In this document: piece after piece, positions 49,690 to 63,300 of the stretch
Numbering within the stretch: the stretch's first letter is position 1
How the letters are laid out: each line of letters opens with the position of its first letter
Assembly (NCBI GenBank): GCA_951799405.1
Contig: OX637337.1
Location: forward strand, 21,016,347-21,080,346
Source: Agapetus fuscipes
Lineage: Eukaryota; Arthropoda; Insecta; Trichoptera; Glossosomatidae
Reading direction: 5' to 3'
DNA length: 64,000 nucleotides
Translations under genes and position numbers: made by a program
Notes under the pieces: model-generated
What the model saw: only the letters and a program-made list of their open reading frames with translations
Databases searched by the model: none
Told to the model about the DNA's origin: nothing

Positions 49690-51260
49690 TTATTTATTAA
49701 ATGTATGACAACTAGAATTTTGTTTAATTTTCGTCAAATAGAAATAAAAGGAAACAATAATTATAGGTTGATGATTTTGCATTTCCAATTTTAGGGATTG
49801 TAATAAAATTCCCCATTTTTATCGGGAAAAGTTTCTGCCATATCTGCAATATCCATTGGAAAACCTGCGTATTTAAAATATATTTTTAAGTGAAATTTAA
49901 AAAGAGGATGGACTCGACATTAACTCAAAAGACAAAAAAAAATGACGTCACACGTCTGGACTGCTAGGGGAAAGTAAAAGTAATATTTTGATAACAAATA
50001 GATCAACCTCTGACGTTTACCTGGTGAGATTTTTTTATAATTGAGAATTTTGCGTTGTTGTAGAAAATTATTTTTCCCAATAAAACACATTTTAAATTAA
50101 TTTATGATTCATAAGTTGAATTTCATATTTTTTATACACTTTTTGATTCAGCTATTGATTCAATGATTTCTTATTTTGTTTCTCTGAGGGAGTGAAAGTG
50201 GTGAAAAACATAAATTTAAAGGCTTTTAATTTAAAAAAACTTTCAGAACAAGTTGTAAGGATTCAACGTACTTGTTGTCGATTTCTCGACAAATATGGGA
50301 AATGACATAAAACCTCCATTTTAGAGGCATAAAAATATCTGTCTTATTGTTTGTATTACCATAATAGAAGTTTTCCCTATTTTTACAACTTAGATACACT
50401 GAAAAACGTAATAAAAAACACTATATTTGGGAAAATACATTCTTATTTATTTTGCTATTAGGCATGGTAACATTTTTTCAATATTATTAATTAATAAATA
50501 CGTAAGTATTACTTGAAAGTCGGAATACTATATTTAAAACACTGCAAATTAAAATTACATTAAACAGGGGGCACAGCTATTCACATTAATAAATACACGT
50601 TTACCTAAAAATAAATAACGAAATTTAACAGTGCTAAGGTTTTATATTTTTTTATATATCGATATCTTAAAGGTAAAACTGAACAAGTGACATTTTCTAC
50701 GAGCAAAAAACACTAAAGAGTAAAAATTCTAAAGATTAGAAGTTTTTCATGAAAACTTCCTTATACTTAGTTCACGTACTATGAGAAATCATACACATAA
50801 AATGTCCATGATTTCTCAAATCAGTAAATCTACACTTATTTAGTTTTAGGTTTAAAGTGGCGATGTATCGTATTTGTAAAATAAGGTACTTGATTTACTA
50901 ATCTTATTGCTTGATATATTTACAATCAAATCTTTTACATTATTTTTACTATTCTTCTTGCTTGCTTGTGGAAAAATCTTACAAGTGAAAATGAATACAA
51001 TTGACGTCATCCAATCTAGCTGAAATTTTGCACGTCGACTTGATGTAAGTGACAGTGCATTCTTCACCCCAATTATAATACATTCCGTTGACTCTTCTCA
51101 ATCACGTAAATAATAAAATATGAAAGCTAAATCACTCACTTGAGGTGCTGTTGCATCTCCATACATTTTTCTATTTACTCAATTGAGGAGAATTTACAAA
51201 ATTGTGTTCTCGGAAAACTTATGGTTTATTTTCTCTGATATGTAGAACACATTTGCAAGG
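49690..51260. other. Intergenic between the convergent receptor and antiporter genes
   Basis: Very AT-rich. I see no coding or element signals. Confidence 0.4.
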
Positions 51261-51261
51261 A

Positions 51262-51648
51262 TCAAATTCAGGGTGTGATATGTTGATAGGTATCTACAGA
51301 AATACAAATTCAGGGTGTGATATGTTGATAGGTATCTACAGAAATACAAATTCAGGGTGTGATATGTTGATAGGTATCTACAGAAATACAAATTCAGGGT
51401 GTGATATGTTGATAGGTATCTACAGAAATACAAATTCAGGGTGTGATATGTTGATAGGTATCTACAGAAATACAAATTCAGGTTGTGATATGTTGATAGG
51501 TATCTACAGAAATACAAATTCAGGGTGTGATATGTTGATAGGTATCTACAGAAATACAAATTCAGGGTGTGATATATTTTGATAGGTATCTACAGAAATA
51601 CAAATTTAGGGTGTGATATGTTGATAGGTATCTACAGAAATACAAAAA
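51262..51648. repeat. 42-bp minisatellite, nine units
   Basis: Units of AATTCAGGGTGTGATATGTT plus GATAGGTATCTACAGAAATAC-type sequence recur at exactly 42 bases (51272, 51314, 51356 and so on to 51611). One unit has a G-to-T change and one is slightly longer. Because 42 is divisible by three, both strands stay open, but this is not evidence of a protein. Confidence 0.95.
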
Positions 51649-51849
51649 AAGAAATAGAACATTTTATGTCTTTGACATGAACATTCAAATAGGTATTTTT
51701 TTACGTGTTTACTTATTTAAACACGTCATTTTTTATCATTATGTATGTACTTTCATTTTTTTCTGCCATTTAAAAACAACTTTTTTTTTATTAAGGTATA
51801 CAATGACAATAAATTATGTATTTTTCTTGAAATAAATTCTTGTAAAAGA

Positions 51850-52090
51850 CTGGTTCACCAAGATAATGTTTCTGACCGGGAACAGGTATGAATAGTAATA
51901 TAATTTATTCATTTTTAATTTGACGAATTACTACATTAAAATTACCCAAATGCAGGTGTTGAATCAGGGTCAAAGTTATTGGCATTCGAACCATCGTTGT
52001 TTTTATTTTAAACACACCAGTTACAGTTACCATCTTGATCCGCTTGGCCACAGCGCCACCAATTATCATAATAAAGATTATAATGGAGAT
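51850..52090 (-). mobile_element. tRNA-Ser/Leu-headed SINE
   Basis: The - strand reads GCTGTGGCCAAGCGGATCAAG (A-box), GGTTCGAATGCC (B-box) and TTGACCCTGATTCAACACC. It is the same family as 12175-12430. Confidence 0.65.
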
Positions 52091-52099
52091 GTTCCAGAG

Positions 52100-53375
52100 A
52101 AAATTTGATGACAAAAATTGGAAAAATGACATTATTTGATCTACTTTTTAAATACTATTACAAATAATATTAAGTATAATAATTTATATTTTTTATGCTT
52201 AGCTAATACTGCTCTATATTTTTTTTAGAAAAATATTGCTCTTATAAAATATAATTATACTTAAATATAAATAATATAGAAATTGTAGAGCTAGACTGTT
52301 ACAAGTGTCATTTTAGAAAGAAATAAAACTATTTACTTTTTTTTCCTACTGCGAAAAAATGACTTGACTCCAGTATCAGTTTGGCCATTCGCTCTTTATA
52401 TAACACGCTGAATTAATTGTAATCCTACAAGCATTTTATTTACAAGTAAACATTAAACTATTAAATAAATTAAGTAATGATATGATAAACTGGCACACAT
52501 TCTTTCATAAAACCTCATCAACATTAGGACGGTTCAATATTTTTATTAATTTTAAAATTATTCATATTTTGTATTGAGGAAGCCACTCACGTACATAAAT
52601 TCATTCCAATCTTGCATCAGGAATACTTGGGAAATCGAGAAATGATTTAGAAAATCCTTTTTCACCTTTAAGTTAGACGTTTTTGTACGTTTACCCATGT
52701 TGATCATAACATTCAAAAGAAAATAAACATCCAAGGTGATCAAATAAATAAGGGCTCAAGTTACCTTGAATTCCCAATAATGACACCCTTGAATGACAAA
52801 TTTTGATGAACCGATTGTAAAGGAATACACACATTTCGTGATTTTTGTAGCGAGATACATTTGACCACCCATTTTTTTAATCAGAAACAAATTGATAAAA
52901 TATTGCACATGTGTAATTCGAAGGTAGATAATTTATATTTAAATTCCCTAGATTGGAAGTCATTGGTACCGTGAGGGGAACCCTTTGACTATTAAAAAAA
53001 TAGATTAATTTATAAATAAGCTATGTATGTACTTACGTATTAAAGCTCTAAAAATTATAATTTCATATACGCTTTAAAAACTTTTGATAAAAGGGAGAAA
53101 GAAAAAAAGATTTTCTTTAATTTTTATACAAATTGTCCTGGGACTTATTATGCTGGAAGGAACTCTTTATTTTATTTTTCTATTTAATACAAATTATGCA
53201 ACATTATTTTTCAAAAATATGTCGGCAGGACACCGTCTTTTAATACTCAAACTGAAAGCTTTAAAAAATCATTTTATAGTTATTTCTGTCAATCAATTGG
53301 TTTCCATTGTTTTTGCTTTTTGTTATGTATTTTCTTCATTGATTTTTTACCACAGAAATCGTCAAATTTATTTTA
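52100..53375. other. Intergenic, nothing recognised
   Basis: AT-rich sequence. The 110-codon frame at 53084 is hydrophobic and low-complexity, without homology I recognise. Confidence 0.35.
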
Positions 53376-53705
53376 TGAGTCGATCCAAAGGTGGCAATCT
53401 AGAGATTTTTAAGTAATGAGATAAATATGTGGAAATGATGAGAAAACGAAAAAATCTAGGTTGGCACTTTTGATACTATGTGACTCATTTAATACTTTTG
53501 TTTTGACGCAAAAGGAATCCAACAAAATTATGTTGCAAGATCTAAAAGAGAAAATATGGCTTAAAAGTCTCATTTGAAAGGGAAAGCTAAAACTCATTGG
53601 ACAAAGGTCATTCGATGAGACATACCACTCTTTTTAGCCACGTCTTTAAAGGATAGATCTTTAAAAAGGTCGCCCAAGTATTTCATACTTTGAGGATTTG
53701 AAGCG
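53376..53705 (-). repeat. Dispersed repeats
   Basis: 53376-53420 is the GATCCAAAGGTGGCAATCTAG repeat of 4058 and 13015. 53420-53700 relates to 43480-43745. The orientation of the second part is uncertain. Confidence 0.4.
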
Positions 53706-53744
53706 GCTCATGGGTTTTGCCTCGTACGTATTCACAACTTTTGA

Positions 53745-53750
53745 TTTATT
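53745..53750 (-). terminator. Candidate polyadenylation signal of the antiporter gene
   Basis: AATAAA on the - strand, 464 bases beyond the antiporter stop. It is supported by position only. Confidence 0.3.
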
Positions 53751-53847
53751 TTGGATGATAGTTCCAACTACATTGGCTTGCCCAACATGGCTTTGGTCTA
53801 GAAGATGGAGATGAATTCACCTTATAGTTCAAGGATAATTCAATCGG

Positions 53848-54113
53848 CAGACGTAAATGGCTAGCAAAACAAGGCACTGCCGTTTTGAGAGGATGGCAAC
53901 ATGTCGAGACCAAATATTTCGCACAACAGGCCCAATGCCTTCACAAGAGAATGGCAACCAGCGGAGATAAATGGCTGGCACAACATGGCACTGTCTTTAA
54001 AAGATGATGGAAACCAGTAGAGACCAAAAATTTAGCACAAAAACTCACTGCCATTACAAGGAGATGGCGACCAGCAGAAGCCAAATAGCTCGCACAACAA
54101 AGCAATGTTTTTG
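53848..54113. repeat. 58-bp imperfect tandem repeat, about 4.5 units
   Basis: Units with a GAGACCAAATATTTCGCACAA core and an AGAATGGCAACCAGCGG-type end recur about every 58 bases (near 53848, 53907, 53965, 54022 and 54079). They lie 100 bases downstream of the antiporter stop codon, probably in its 3' UTR. Confidence 0.7.
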
Positions 54114-54213
54114 ATTGACATTGAATTTGATCGAATATTTTCGGAGGACGAGCTTCACACGTCTTTTTCTTGATTTTCTTCAGTCTGTTTCTGAAGGAGC
54201 GGTTCAGTTGTTG

Positions 54214-54362
54214 TTACGCGTGGTTTGTTGCTGTTGCTACAGGTTTCGTCACTGGAGAGGCGGGCGGGGATCCAGCCTCTGCGTCTTCAGAATTCTCCTT
54301 TTCTTCTTCCTCGTCGATAATGGAGATGTCTCTGATCGAAGGACGATGAGAACGACGCCATC
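54214..54362 (-). CDS. Antiporter last exon: cytoplasmic tail
   Basis: The acceptor is CTTAACAG. It completes the Gly codon, then WRRSHRPSIRDISIIDEEEE and a Pro/Thr-rich end (PPASPVTKPVATATNHA) before TAA. It was found by phase and position; the acidic stretch suits a cytosolic tail. Confidence 0.8.
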
Positions 54363-57300
54363 CTGTTAAGAAAAAGACAAATATATGAGAGCGATGAATA
54401 GAGATTTTAAAGTAGAGGCGGTAGAGTCAACCGCTGTCCATATTCTTTTTGTATGTATAATTTTGGGCTATCACGGGTAGGGATTGCAATCCAGCAGCAT
54501 TTTCAATCCAGCTGGATTTTTGCTGGATCAACATCATTCCAGCTGGATCCAGCGCGGATCCAGCAGTTTATTGATTTTCGAAGAAATTGAATGTTTTTTT
54601 TTTAAATACTTAGGAAATGTGTTAATCAAACATTTTAACATAATAACAAATCACAATAATCAAAATTATAACTTAAACTCTTACTTTTAGAGTAGACACA
54701 CAGAGTAAAAGTTATAACAAAAATAAGTTTTTTCTTGACTTTTTATGAAGACAAAATTTATCTTTTTTTTCTGGTACCTAGTATGATCTCAAGAAACAAA
54801 TAGTATTAATGGTATTGTCTCCCAACCAGCTTCTTAATGAACTGCATATATATCCGGCTGCAGAGAAGGCCCTTTCTGCCTCTACGCTTGTTGGTTAGTT
54901 TCTGATAATCGTAATCTAACGTTCATAATCGTAAATAAAGTTAGGTTGTTAGGTTTTCTTTCTCACATTTTAGCTTAATCCCCAGATCTTGTTTCAATTC
55001 AAATTCAGTGAATCTGGTTTATCCTGTTCATAGTTTTTTACTTCCATTATATCTTCTTGCTCTTGCACTGTTGATGGTTCCACTAAATATGCGTTTACAC
55101 GAATCGGCATATTTTCATCTCCTGACGCATTGCATATTTTTTTTGCAATTTCTTCGTCATACTTCTTCGGGTTCTGTAGATAAATCTGCACACCTGTGAC
55201 ATCGGTAAGACGCCGTTTTTCGATTCTGTTGTGGAGTGCCTCAGCAAGGTCTGCACTCAAGATTATGCCCTGGCTTTTTAGTTTGTCTAAGACAAATTTT
55301 AGAGTTGTGTGATGTGTCAGCAGTTATCAAACTCGGCTCTCTTAACAGCTTAACCGGCTGAAAACTGGCGTCCTGGCGATCAACTCACTGATTAGTGACC
55401 ACTCGTCTGCTGAGAATTTAGTTTCTGAGGCAGTATCTATGAAGGCTTTATCGATGCAAACTTTTCAACTTTCAGCAAAAACGCTCCAGCATGCTGAGCA
55501 AACTGTTCCACTTAGTGCAGCAGTCAAGAATCAGACTCAATTCTTTGCCCTTTGCTTCCTTTATATATTTTTGCAAAAACATCTCATCTTTGGTAGCTAA
55601 TCTTTTAAAAGTCTTTGCAACTTTTCGCATTTTATTAAAAAGTTCACTGTATCGCTGAATCACTTCATGTTCAGCTGGTGTTTGTTCAATTATTACTAAT
55701 AAGCCTTCATTGGTGTCCGTGTCTTCGTCATCATAATAGAGCGGCAACATCGCTCTCGCCGAACTGTAAGAGCTTCTAGCAAACCGCCAATGCTGGCAAG
55801 CTAGACTTTGCGCCATTATTTGGAAAGTTTTATACTTGCGGATCCGCAGCGCTGGATCCAGCAGCCGGGGCTGGATCCAGCAGACCGAAAAATGCGCTGG
55901 ATCCAGCTGGATTGCTGGATGAGGGATCCAGCAATTGCAATCCCTAATTACAGGTGAATGTTTCAACTGTTCATCTACTTTACTGCTCATGGCGTGGCAT
56001 TGTAGAGGTATTTCAGGCCAGGACAATATTGAAGCACTCCTATTAAGTGCCGGACAGTCTTGATGACGATATCCAATTTATCTAAACATGATTTGCTGTG
56101 GATAATGGGGATGGTTGCAGATTCCCTACCTTCTAGCACTTGCGGCTGCCTGGTTTTGGTGAGCAGTCGGGGCCCAGACAGCGTGATGAGAATGGCTCCT
56201 AGGGGCGCCGTGCACACTATGGAGAGGATACAGATCATCAGCACGATCTCCGCCCAGGCCTTCTCCTCGTCCGTGCCGTTGTTCTTGATCACCATGTCGA
56301 GAGCCACGGGACCAAGGGCAGCCTGCAATACAACAAATGAAATTTCTCAATCAAGGTTAAGACATGATAGATTGGCCCATTGCCGAGGATCTTGACCGCT
56401 CTCCAGGGGGAATATAAAGACAGACGCTCATGTACCAAGAAGATAATTAGAAGATTTAATCTAACCCCTAGTTTAGTGGTAAACGCCACAGGTCTATAAT
56501 CGAAAGGTTTTCGTTTTCAATCGGAAGGTGTAGTATCACTTGTGAGAATATTTTTTTGCTTGAAACACATACTTCACTGTCTTCATCCCTGTTCAATCTT
56601 GTATTTCATGGCGCCATGATATTTGCTTTTTGCTGACACCTCGTTATACTTGTAAGCAATTCCCTCTCAGTTCTGGCTTTGCGGAGCACATCTGAGTTGC
56701 TACTTGCTGACCATATTTCTACATGATAACATTTTACAGTACAACCAAATTTAAAATGATTCAGATGCTTCATAATATTTATTCTAAGAAACTTTTTTAT
56801 TTGTAAGTACACATTCAGCATTTGTAAGCGCGAACTACACTTGTTGGTTTGTGGGCATACATCTGAGAGCTTTAAATGAATATATCCTTGCAACTTAGAT
56901 TATAGATTATTGTTTACATCAGTTAAAAAAAAACAGTTTGTGATCATTTTTGAAATTTGCAAGGCTTTTCTTTTCAATAATCCAAAGGTATCACCAACAA
57001 TTAATATACAGTAATGGATGAATAATGCAACTGCAAGTATGGAGAAGAGTAAACACCAATTACCTGAACTGTGGCTTTTGCCATCCAAGACAGTCCTACG
57101 AAGAACTTCTCCTTAGTGTTGAGGTTGCTGCCAAAGCCAATACCAGCTGTCACTAAGATACGGATCACAACTCCAGTGTAGAGACAGCCTACTCCAATAG
57201 AGACGATGTGGCCATCCAACTCATCCAACTGAAATTTATTTATTTATTTATTTATTTACGGCGTTAGCCTTTTACGAAATAAGTACATATCAAGGGAGTT

Positions 57301-60300
57301 TATACAAAACAACAATAACAATAAATATTACAAGAATAAAAAGTATAAAACATTACGGTAAAACATAAAAGAAAAGAAAAGAAAAAATAAACCCATATAT
57401 AAACACTAAACAGTAGGTTAGAAGCAAAAAAAAAAGCATATCAAAAATAAAAACTTCAGAAACCATTCAAATATCACTAATAAAGAAATTCACCAGGCAG
57501 ACATCGTTCATATAATAACAATCTAAAACAATATAATTTATTATATATTATGGATGTCCCAAAAACATTTTTTTCAGACCTTGGTTATAGGTATGATAAT
57601 TATTATTATGCAGAACCAAGTCAAGTGAGGCATACTCATTACCAACACGCTGTAAACGATGCATACAACTATTGCTTTGTGCGTTAGTGCTAGTAAATAC
57701 AGGGCGGTAAGAAACTAATTGTCTAGTCCCTGAACGTGGAGTAAAAAAATTCAACTCACCAAGTAGTGCAGGACAATCAATTAGAGCATGTTTTATTTTG
57801 AAGAGGGTGATTAAGTCAATAAATTTACGTCTGTCTGACATAAAGTTTAGATTTAGAATCGAATTTAAATAGAGCGGGTCGAAGTGTGACAGGGGAATAT
57901 TGAGTTTAAAATTAACTATTTTCAAAAATTTTAAGTGAACCTTTTCTATATTGTCTACGTGCACCATGTAGAGGGGGGACCAAACAGGCGAGCAATATTC
58001 CAAAACACTGCGAACCAATGTGGTATAAAGAATTTTGATTGCGGCAGTGTCCTGAAAGTCCTTGGTGATGCGGTTTATGAAACCAAGCATTCTCATGGCC
58101 TTGGCACAAATTGAAGCAATGTGTACATTAAAAGATAATCCACAGTCAAACACAACCCCCAAGTCGGTGACCTCCGTTACCACCCGAAGACTGTTTGAAA
58201 AAAGTGTATAGTCATATATAATGGGATTTTTTATTCTGAAGAAATTCATTACTAAACACTTCGAGACATTTAGAGGCAATTCATTTTTATTACACCAGGT
58301 TGCTAGATTATTCAAAGATAATTGGAGACTATTACAGTCAGCCACATTATCTATGACTTTAAAAATTTTTATATCGTCAGCAAACAGGAGAACATTTGTG
58401 TCAGGAAATTGCTTTGTAATATCATCAATAAATAGGAGAAAAAGTAGCGGGCCCAGATGGGAACCCTGGGGGACACCACTAGTTGGTGAGAAGGAGTGTG
58501 AGCTATTATTATCTATTCTGACAATCAAAGATCTATCAATAAGGTAGTTTCGGAGCCAAGACAGAAAACTACCAGACACCCCCATACCGCGTAGCTTACT
58601 AAGAAGGATAGTGTGTGATACCCGATCAAACGCTTTTGAAAAATCAGTGTAAATTACGTCAACTTGTTTTCGGCTAGACAAAGCATTAGAAAGGAAATTT
58701 TCAAACACCATTAAATTAGAAGTAGTTGATCGGTTTGGTAAAAAACCATGTTGATGGACTGAAATTGATCTGGTTGCAACGTACCGGATTTTAGTAAGTA
58801 CAAGCTTTTCAAGTAGCTTCGGAATGGCGGACAATTTACTTATTGGTCGATAGTTTTTGACGTTACTCCTATCACCAGACTTGTATATTGGAGAAAGATA
58901 CGATTGCTTCCAAAGGGCGGGAAAACATCCAGACGCGATGGACAAATTAAATACCGCACACAGAGGTTGAGACAAGCTATGTACACAGTTTTTCAACATT
59001 ACCGCTGGGACATTATCAGGGCCAGGATTAGTAAGTGGTTTCATTGATTCAATTTCTGTGATGACATCAACTACACTAAATGACAAATTAGACAGTTGTA
59101 AATCAATATGTGAAGAGAATTCAAACGTATTACAGTCAGGATGAATATCATAAACGCTTTTAAAGAAAGATGCAAAAAGGTTAGGAATTTCTTGAACATC
59201 ATCAGATGACACATCATCATAAAAAACATTTTGTGGGATACCGAGATCGCCCTTTCTCAGAGAGTTAGCATATGACCAGAATTTTTTCACATTATGGACA
59301 ATAGAGCGCTCAGTGTTGGAAATGTAATTTAAATAACAATTTTTGGACAGAATTTTGCAATCATTACGTAATTTCTTAAAATCTAGATAATCTGAAGAAG
59401 AATTAGAGATTTTATATTTCAGATGAGCCACTTTCTTATCCTTTATGAGATCAATTAAATCATGACTAAACCATTTGGGATATTTCCAAGAATAAGGACT
59501 AAGCTTAAAAGTAGGTACAAATTTAGTGATCGCTTCGGATAGAATAGAGTACAGATTATTTACTACAACTTCAATATCATCATTATTTACAAAAGAAAAG
59601 TCAACACTCTGAAAAAATATATTCATATGAACAAAATCAGCTTTAGAAAAGTCTACAATATAAGTGGTATTATGGTTTTTATGTTGGACATTAGATGGAA
59701 GAGAGATGGAAAGAGGTGGATGGTATGTATCGATGGGAACAAGGATATCAGATGATTCTATAGATTTAGCAGCATTATCACTGCAAAAAACTAGATCCAA
59801 AATACGATTACGAGCATTTAATGTGAAATTAATTTGAAAAAAGTTTAAAAAGTTACAAAGATTTAATATGGTAGTTTCCGCCAGTGAGAAGTTCGAAGTA
59901 TGGCATTTAGGTAACAAGGGATCAGCTTCATTCCATGATATATTAGGCAAGTTAAAATCACCTACAATCAAGAATTTTGAATGAGGGAACTTATTCCTCA
60001 TAGCTTCAACCTCAGCTGCAAAGCCACTGTAGAGCTCAACACAAGAGCTAGGGGGCCAGTATACACATGCAATTATATATGAAGGATCAGTAAGCAGCAG
60101 TACAAATATGAGTTCAGTGGTCTTGTTGATACAGGGGATCACTTTTGATTGAATGGATTTAGAAACAGCAAGTAGCACACCCCCTCCACGCGACTTGGTA
60201 CTTGTGCTAGTAGATCGATCAGCCGATATGTATTGTAATTATTAAAGCCAAGCTCTGAAGAATTAACGTCAGGCGTCAACCAAGTCTCGGTTAGTGCAAA

Positions 60301-63300
60301 AATATCAAACTTCAATAATGCGGAACTAGATCGGACCATATTCAGCTTGGAATTTAAGCCCCTTACATTTTGGTAGTACATTTTTAAAATTAGTTTTTTG
60401 ATGTTGAAGCTGTAGCGGTCTTGGATATAAAAGGTACCCCATCCCTGAATTTCATAATTAAACTGGTCTCCCCCGCTGACCTCCTCTCCTCCAGCTCCTT
60501 CCACTTAGATGCCAGGAACCTCTGTTGGAATGGAGTTAGGTCTGGCTTAATTTTTATTGATCTCCTCCGGTGAGATCGGGAGAAAAGTATTTTTCTCGCG
60601 GACTCCGCATCATTGAGGTATACTTTCAGAGGACGAACCTTCCCATCGGAAGGTTGACCAAGTCTGTAGCAGCGTATTATTTCCAAATCTGGCATTCCCA
60701 TCTCATCAACCAATTCTTTAATCTTCATTTTATCGCCCATTCTGTCTTCTACTTCAGGTACATTGAAGACTATTACATTTTTGGAGCGGACTTCCCGCTC
60801 CTTCACTTCAGTTAATGCTTCAATGAAGCTTGCTGGTTCATTCTTCACTCTTTTTATGGCATTTGTTTCCCCTTCGAGGCGTCCAATTTCGATTGCCATG
60901 GCTCCAACAGCACCGGATAACTCGGTAGTTAAAGGTGTTATTTTGCTAATTTGGTCTCTGGTAAACTTATTAGAAGAGTCCATAATAATTTTATTAAGTG
61001 TTTGTAAAATTAAATTTGCATTGGCCAGCAGGTCTTGAGCCATATTTATGATTATAATTATGATTTTGAAGTTAAATGTAAAAAGCGATGTCTATCGCCT
61101 GGTGGCGAAAGTTTTATTAAAATAAGTAGAATTACCAACTCAAAAAAGTAAAAATAAAAGGTTTAGTTTAAGATAGCGCCGCTATTTGGTCAGTAGAGAA
61201 AGCTTATTTTTGTTTTTAAATTTATGTACCCACTTAAAAGTCAGATTTCGTGTATATTACAATCCATTAAAAAGCACTAAAAACCGCTTGCGCACAAATT
61301 ATAAGCACTGTAAACAAAATGTTTTTTCTCTTAAAGCACTATTGGAACACTTTTGATAGAATTTAATTAAAATTGAAGACTAATTCAAATATTTTCGCTA
61401 GGAGCAAAATTGTGTGTTGTATTGTGATGTTGTGTATAATAGGTGAAATGGAAAAATCAGCGTTATTGAACTTCGTAACATAAATAAAGATTTCACCTAA
61501 TAACGTCAAAGGTTCAACACAGAAACGAGGCTTGAATATTTGGGAAACACAAAGTTTTCATCTATGAATGAAGGTAGGTTAAGTTTTGATAGCTTTGATG
61601 GAAGATAAAGTTTAGATGGCTTGACTCAAGCCACTATAATATGTACACGCCGTATTTTTCAGTTCTTCGAACACGTTGTCCGTAGCGATGAAGATACCTC
61701 GAAACAACTGATTGTGATTGGTAACTTGGACGGGAAGAGAGGAGGAGAAAGATATTCCACACTATGGACTGATCAAGTGAAAACAGCATCATGCACCTCG
61801 GTGGCTAGAGCGCTAGTCAAGAGAGAACTGGATAAGAGTGGTTTCTTCCACAAAAGTCACAACCCTCAGTAATGGATAGGATGAAGAAGGAAATACAGGT
61901 TTGCACAACTAAATATAAATTAAATAAAAAATACGAACACCTGAATTTTTACATTAGCTTGTATGTTAAGGTAAAAAAGATTTGCCCATTTGGCGCTAGA
62001 TGTCCATGTCCAATTTTTTTAAGGAATCCTGTGTGGGAGGCTCCCCAATTCTTGAGAGTCTCGGGGGCCTATGTCACTCTGGAAGGGTGCCGCAGAGGTG
62101 TTGCTTGGACTGTTGCTTTGTCGTGAGGTGCTGCAAGGAAGTGGCGATTGATGTTGGTTTTGAATAAAACCAGATTAAATTGGGAAGGGAACACAGATAC
62201 TGGTAGATCATTTCATAAAAATCGCAGTTTAACAAAGGAATGAGTCATGAAAACGCCAAGTTCTCATAGTTTTGAGATCGACTGCAAAGGGATGAATGAG
62301 AGTCGTACTACGAGTTTTCCTTTCTGAAATGCGAGAGAAGGGGGAAATTAATGAATAGAGCTCATTAGAACAAGCTCTGTGATATTATCGGTAAAAAAGA
62401 CTGAGCATTCCAACTTTTCTTCTGTGCCGGAGCGGCTGCAGATTGGATGTCAGAGAAGGATCATTGATCAACCTCACTGCCCTTCTTTGCACAGAATTAA
62501 GTTGAAACAATCAAATACAAGATGCAAATTCTATATACAAGCGGTGCATTCTAAATTCATATAAAATAAAAGCTTAGTAATTTTTAAATGAGTCATAGAT
62601 TACGAAAATATGACCGAACAAAGTGATCTCACGTGCTGGGAAAGAAGCCATTATAAACCAATCATTCAATTTGTTTGTTTTGCAATTTGTCTTATAAGTG
62701 AAAAACTATTAAGCAGCTAATCACTGACGCGTGTAAAGATGAGACATCCAAAATTAAATTAATTGTTGAACAATAATGCAATTCATAATTTTGTTAATAT
62801 CCATTTTACGAAACAGGGATTTCTGAAAATTTTAATGCATCAATTATTTTGGTTGAATGTTGTAGAGTATTTTGCTGGTAGCAATTTAAATGATTAATAG
62901 TAAAGAATCTCTTGGTTGGTTTTTAATTGTACGATTATTCTTCTTTGTACTTTAGGGAAATGAAAGAGCCCAGAGCATCCAAACCACTCATAAACAAATT
63001 CAACAGCACGACGAATAATTGCAATGCACGCGAATAAAGAATTGCATTTGTTTGTGCACTCCAGAATTTATCCTAACATACGCCCGAGCAGTGCAAACGT
63101 TCATTGCGAAAACCCAGCCTCATACCCGTTTGGTTTATATACTTTCCAATGGTAAGTATTGAACATAAATATGAATCAATAAATAAATAAAAACCCCTAA
63201 GAGCCACTGAGATTAAGCCACCACATTCCATTGCAGACAAAACACTTCTACACAGATTTGAAAACTTAAATGTCAGGAAAACATGAGATATCGATGATGT

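Larger units (their letters stand above)
57235..61134 (-). mobile_element. Near-complete two-ORF LINE inserted at a splice acceptor
   Basis: 5' UTR, ORF1 (61043-60390), ORF2 (60381-57548), 3' UTR and a (TAAA)5 tail. TTTCAGTTGG at the 3' side (57234-57225) and TTTGAGTTGG at the 5' side (61144-61135) are a 10-bp target duplication with one mismatch. The length is 3900 bp. It is of the Jockey/CR1 superfamily by RT motifs, with a simple-repeat tail. It is in the same orientation as the antiporter gene. Confidence 0.88.

Noticed and set aside
51194..51582. 121- and 126-codon frames with 14-residue repeats on both strands
   Set aside because: The 42-bp minisatellite has a unit divisible by three and contains no stop, which fully explains both frames.
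53084..53416. 110-codon hydrophobic frame
   Set aside because: It is Phe/Ile/Leu-rich as expected from AT-rich DNA, with no splice or start context and no recognised family.
55987..56130. Read-through C-terminus of the antiporter to a stop at 55987
   Set aside because: A good donor (GAAG|GTAGGG) is present, and the 54362 exon gives a phase-correct acidic tail that fits the family better.
60570..61038. + strand frames of 81 and 91 codons
   Set aside because: They are shadows of LINE ORF1 on the - strand.
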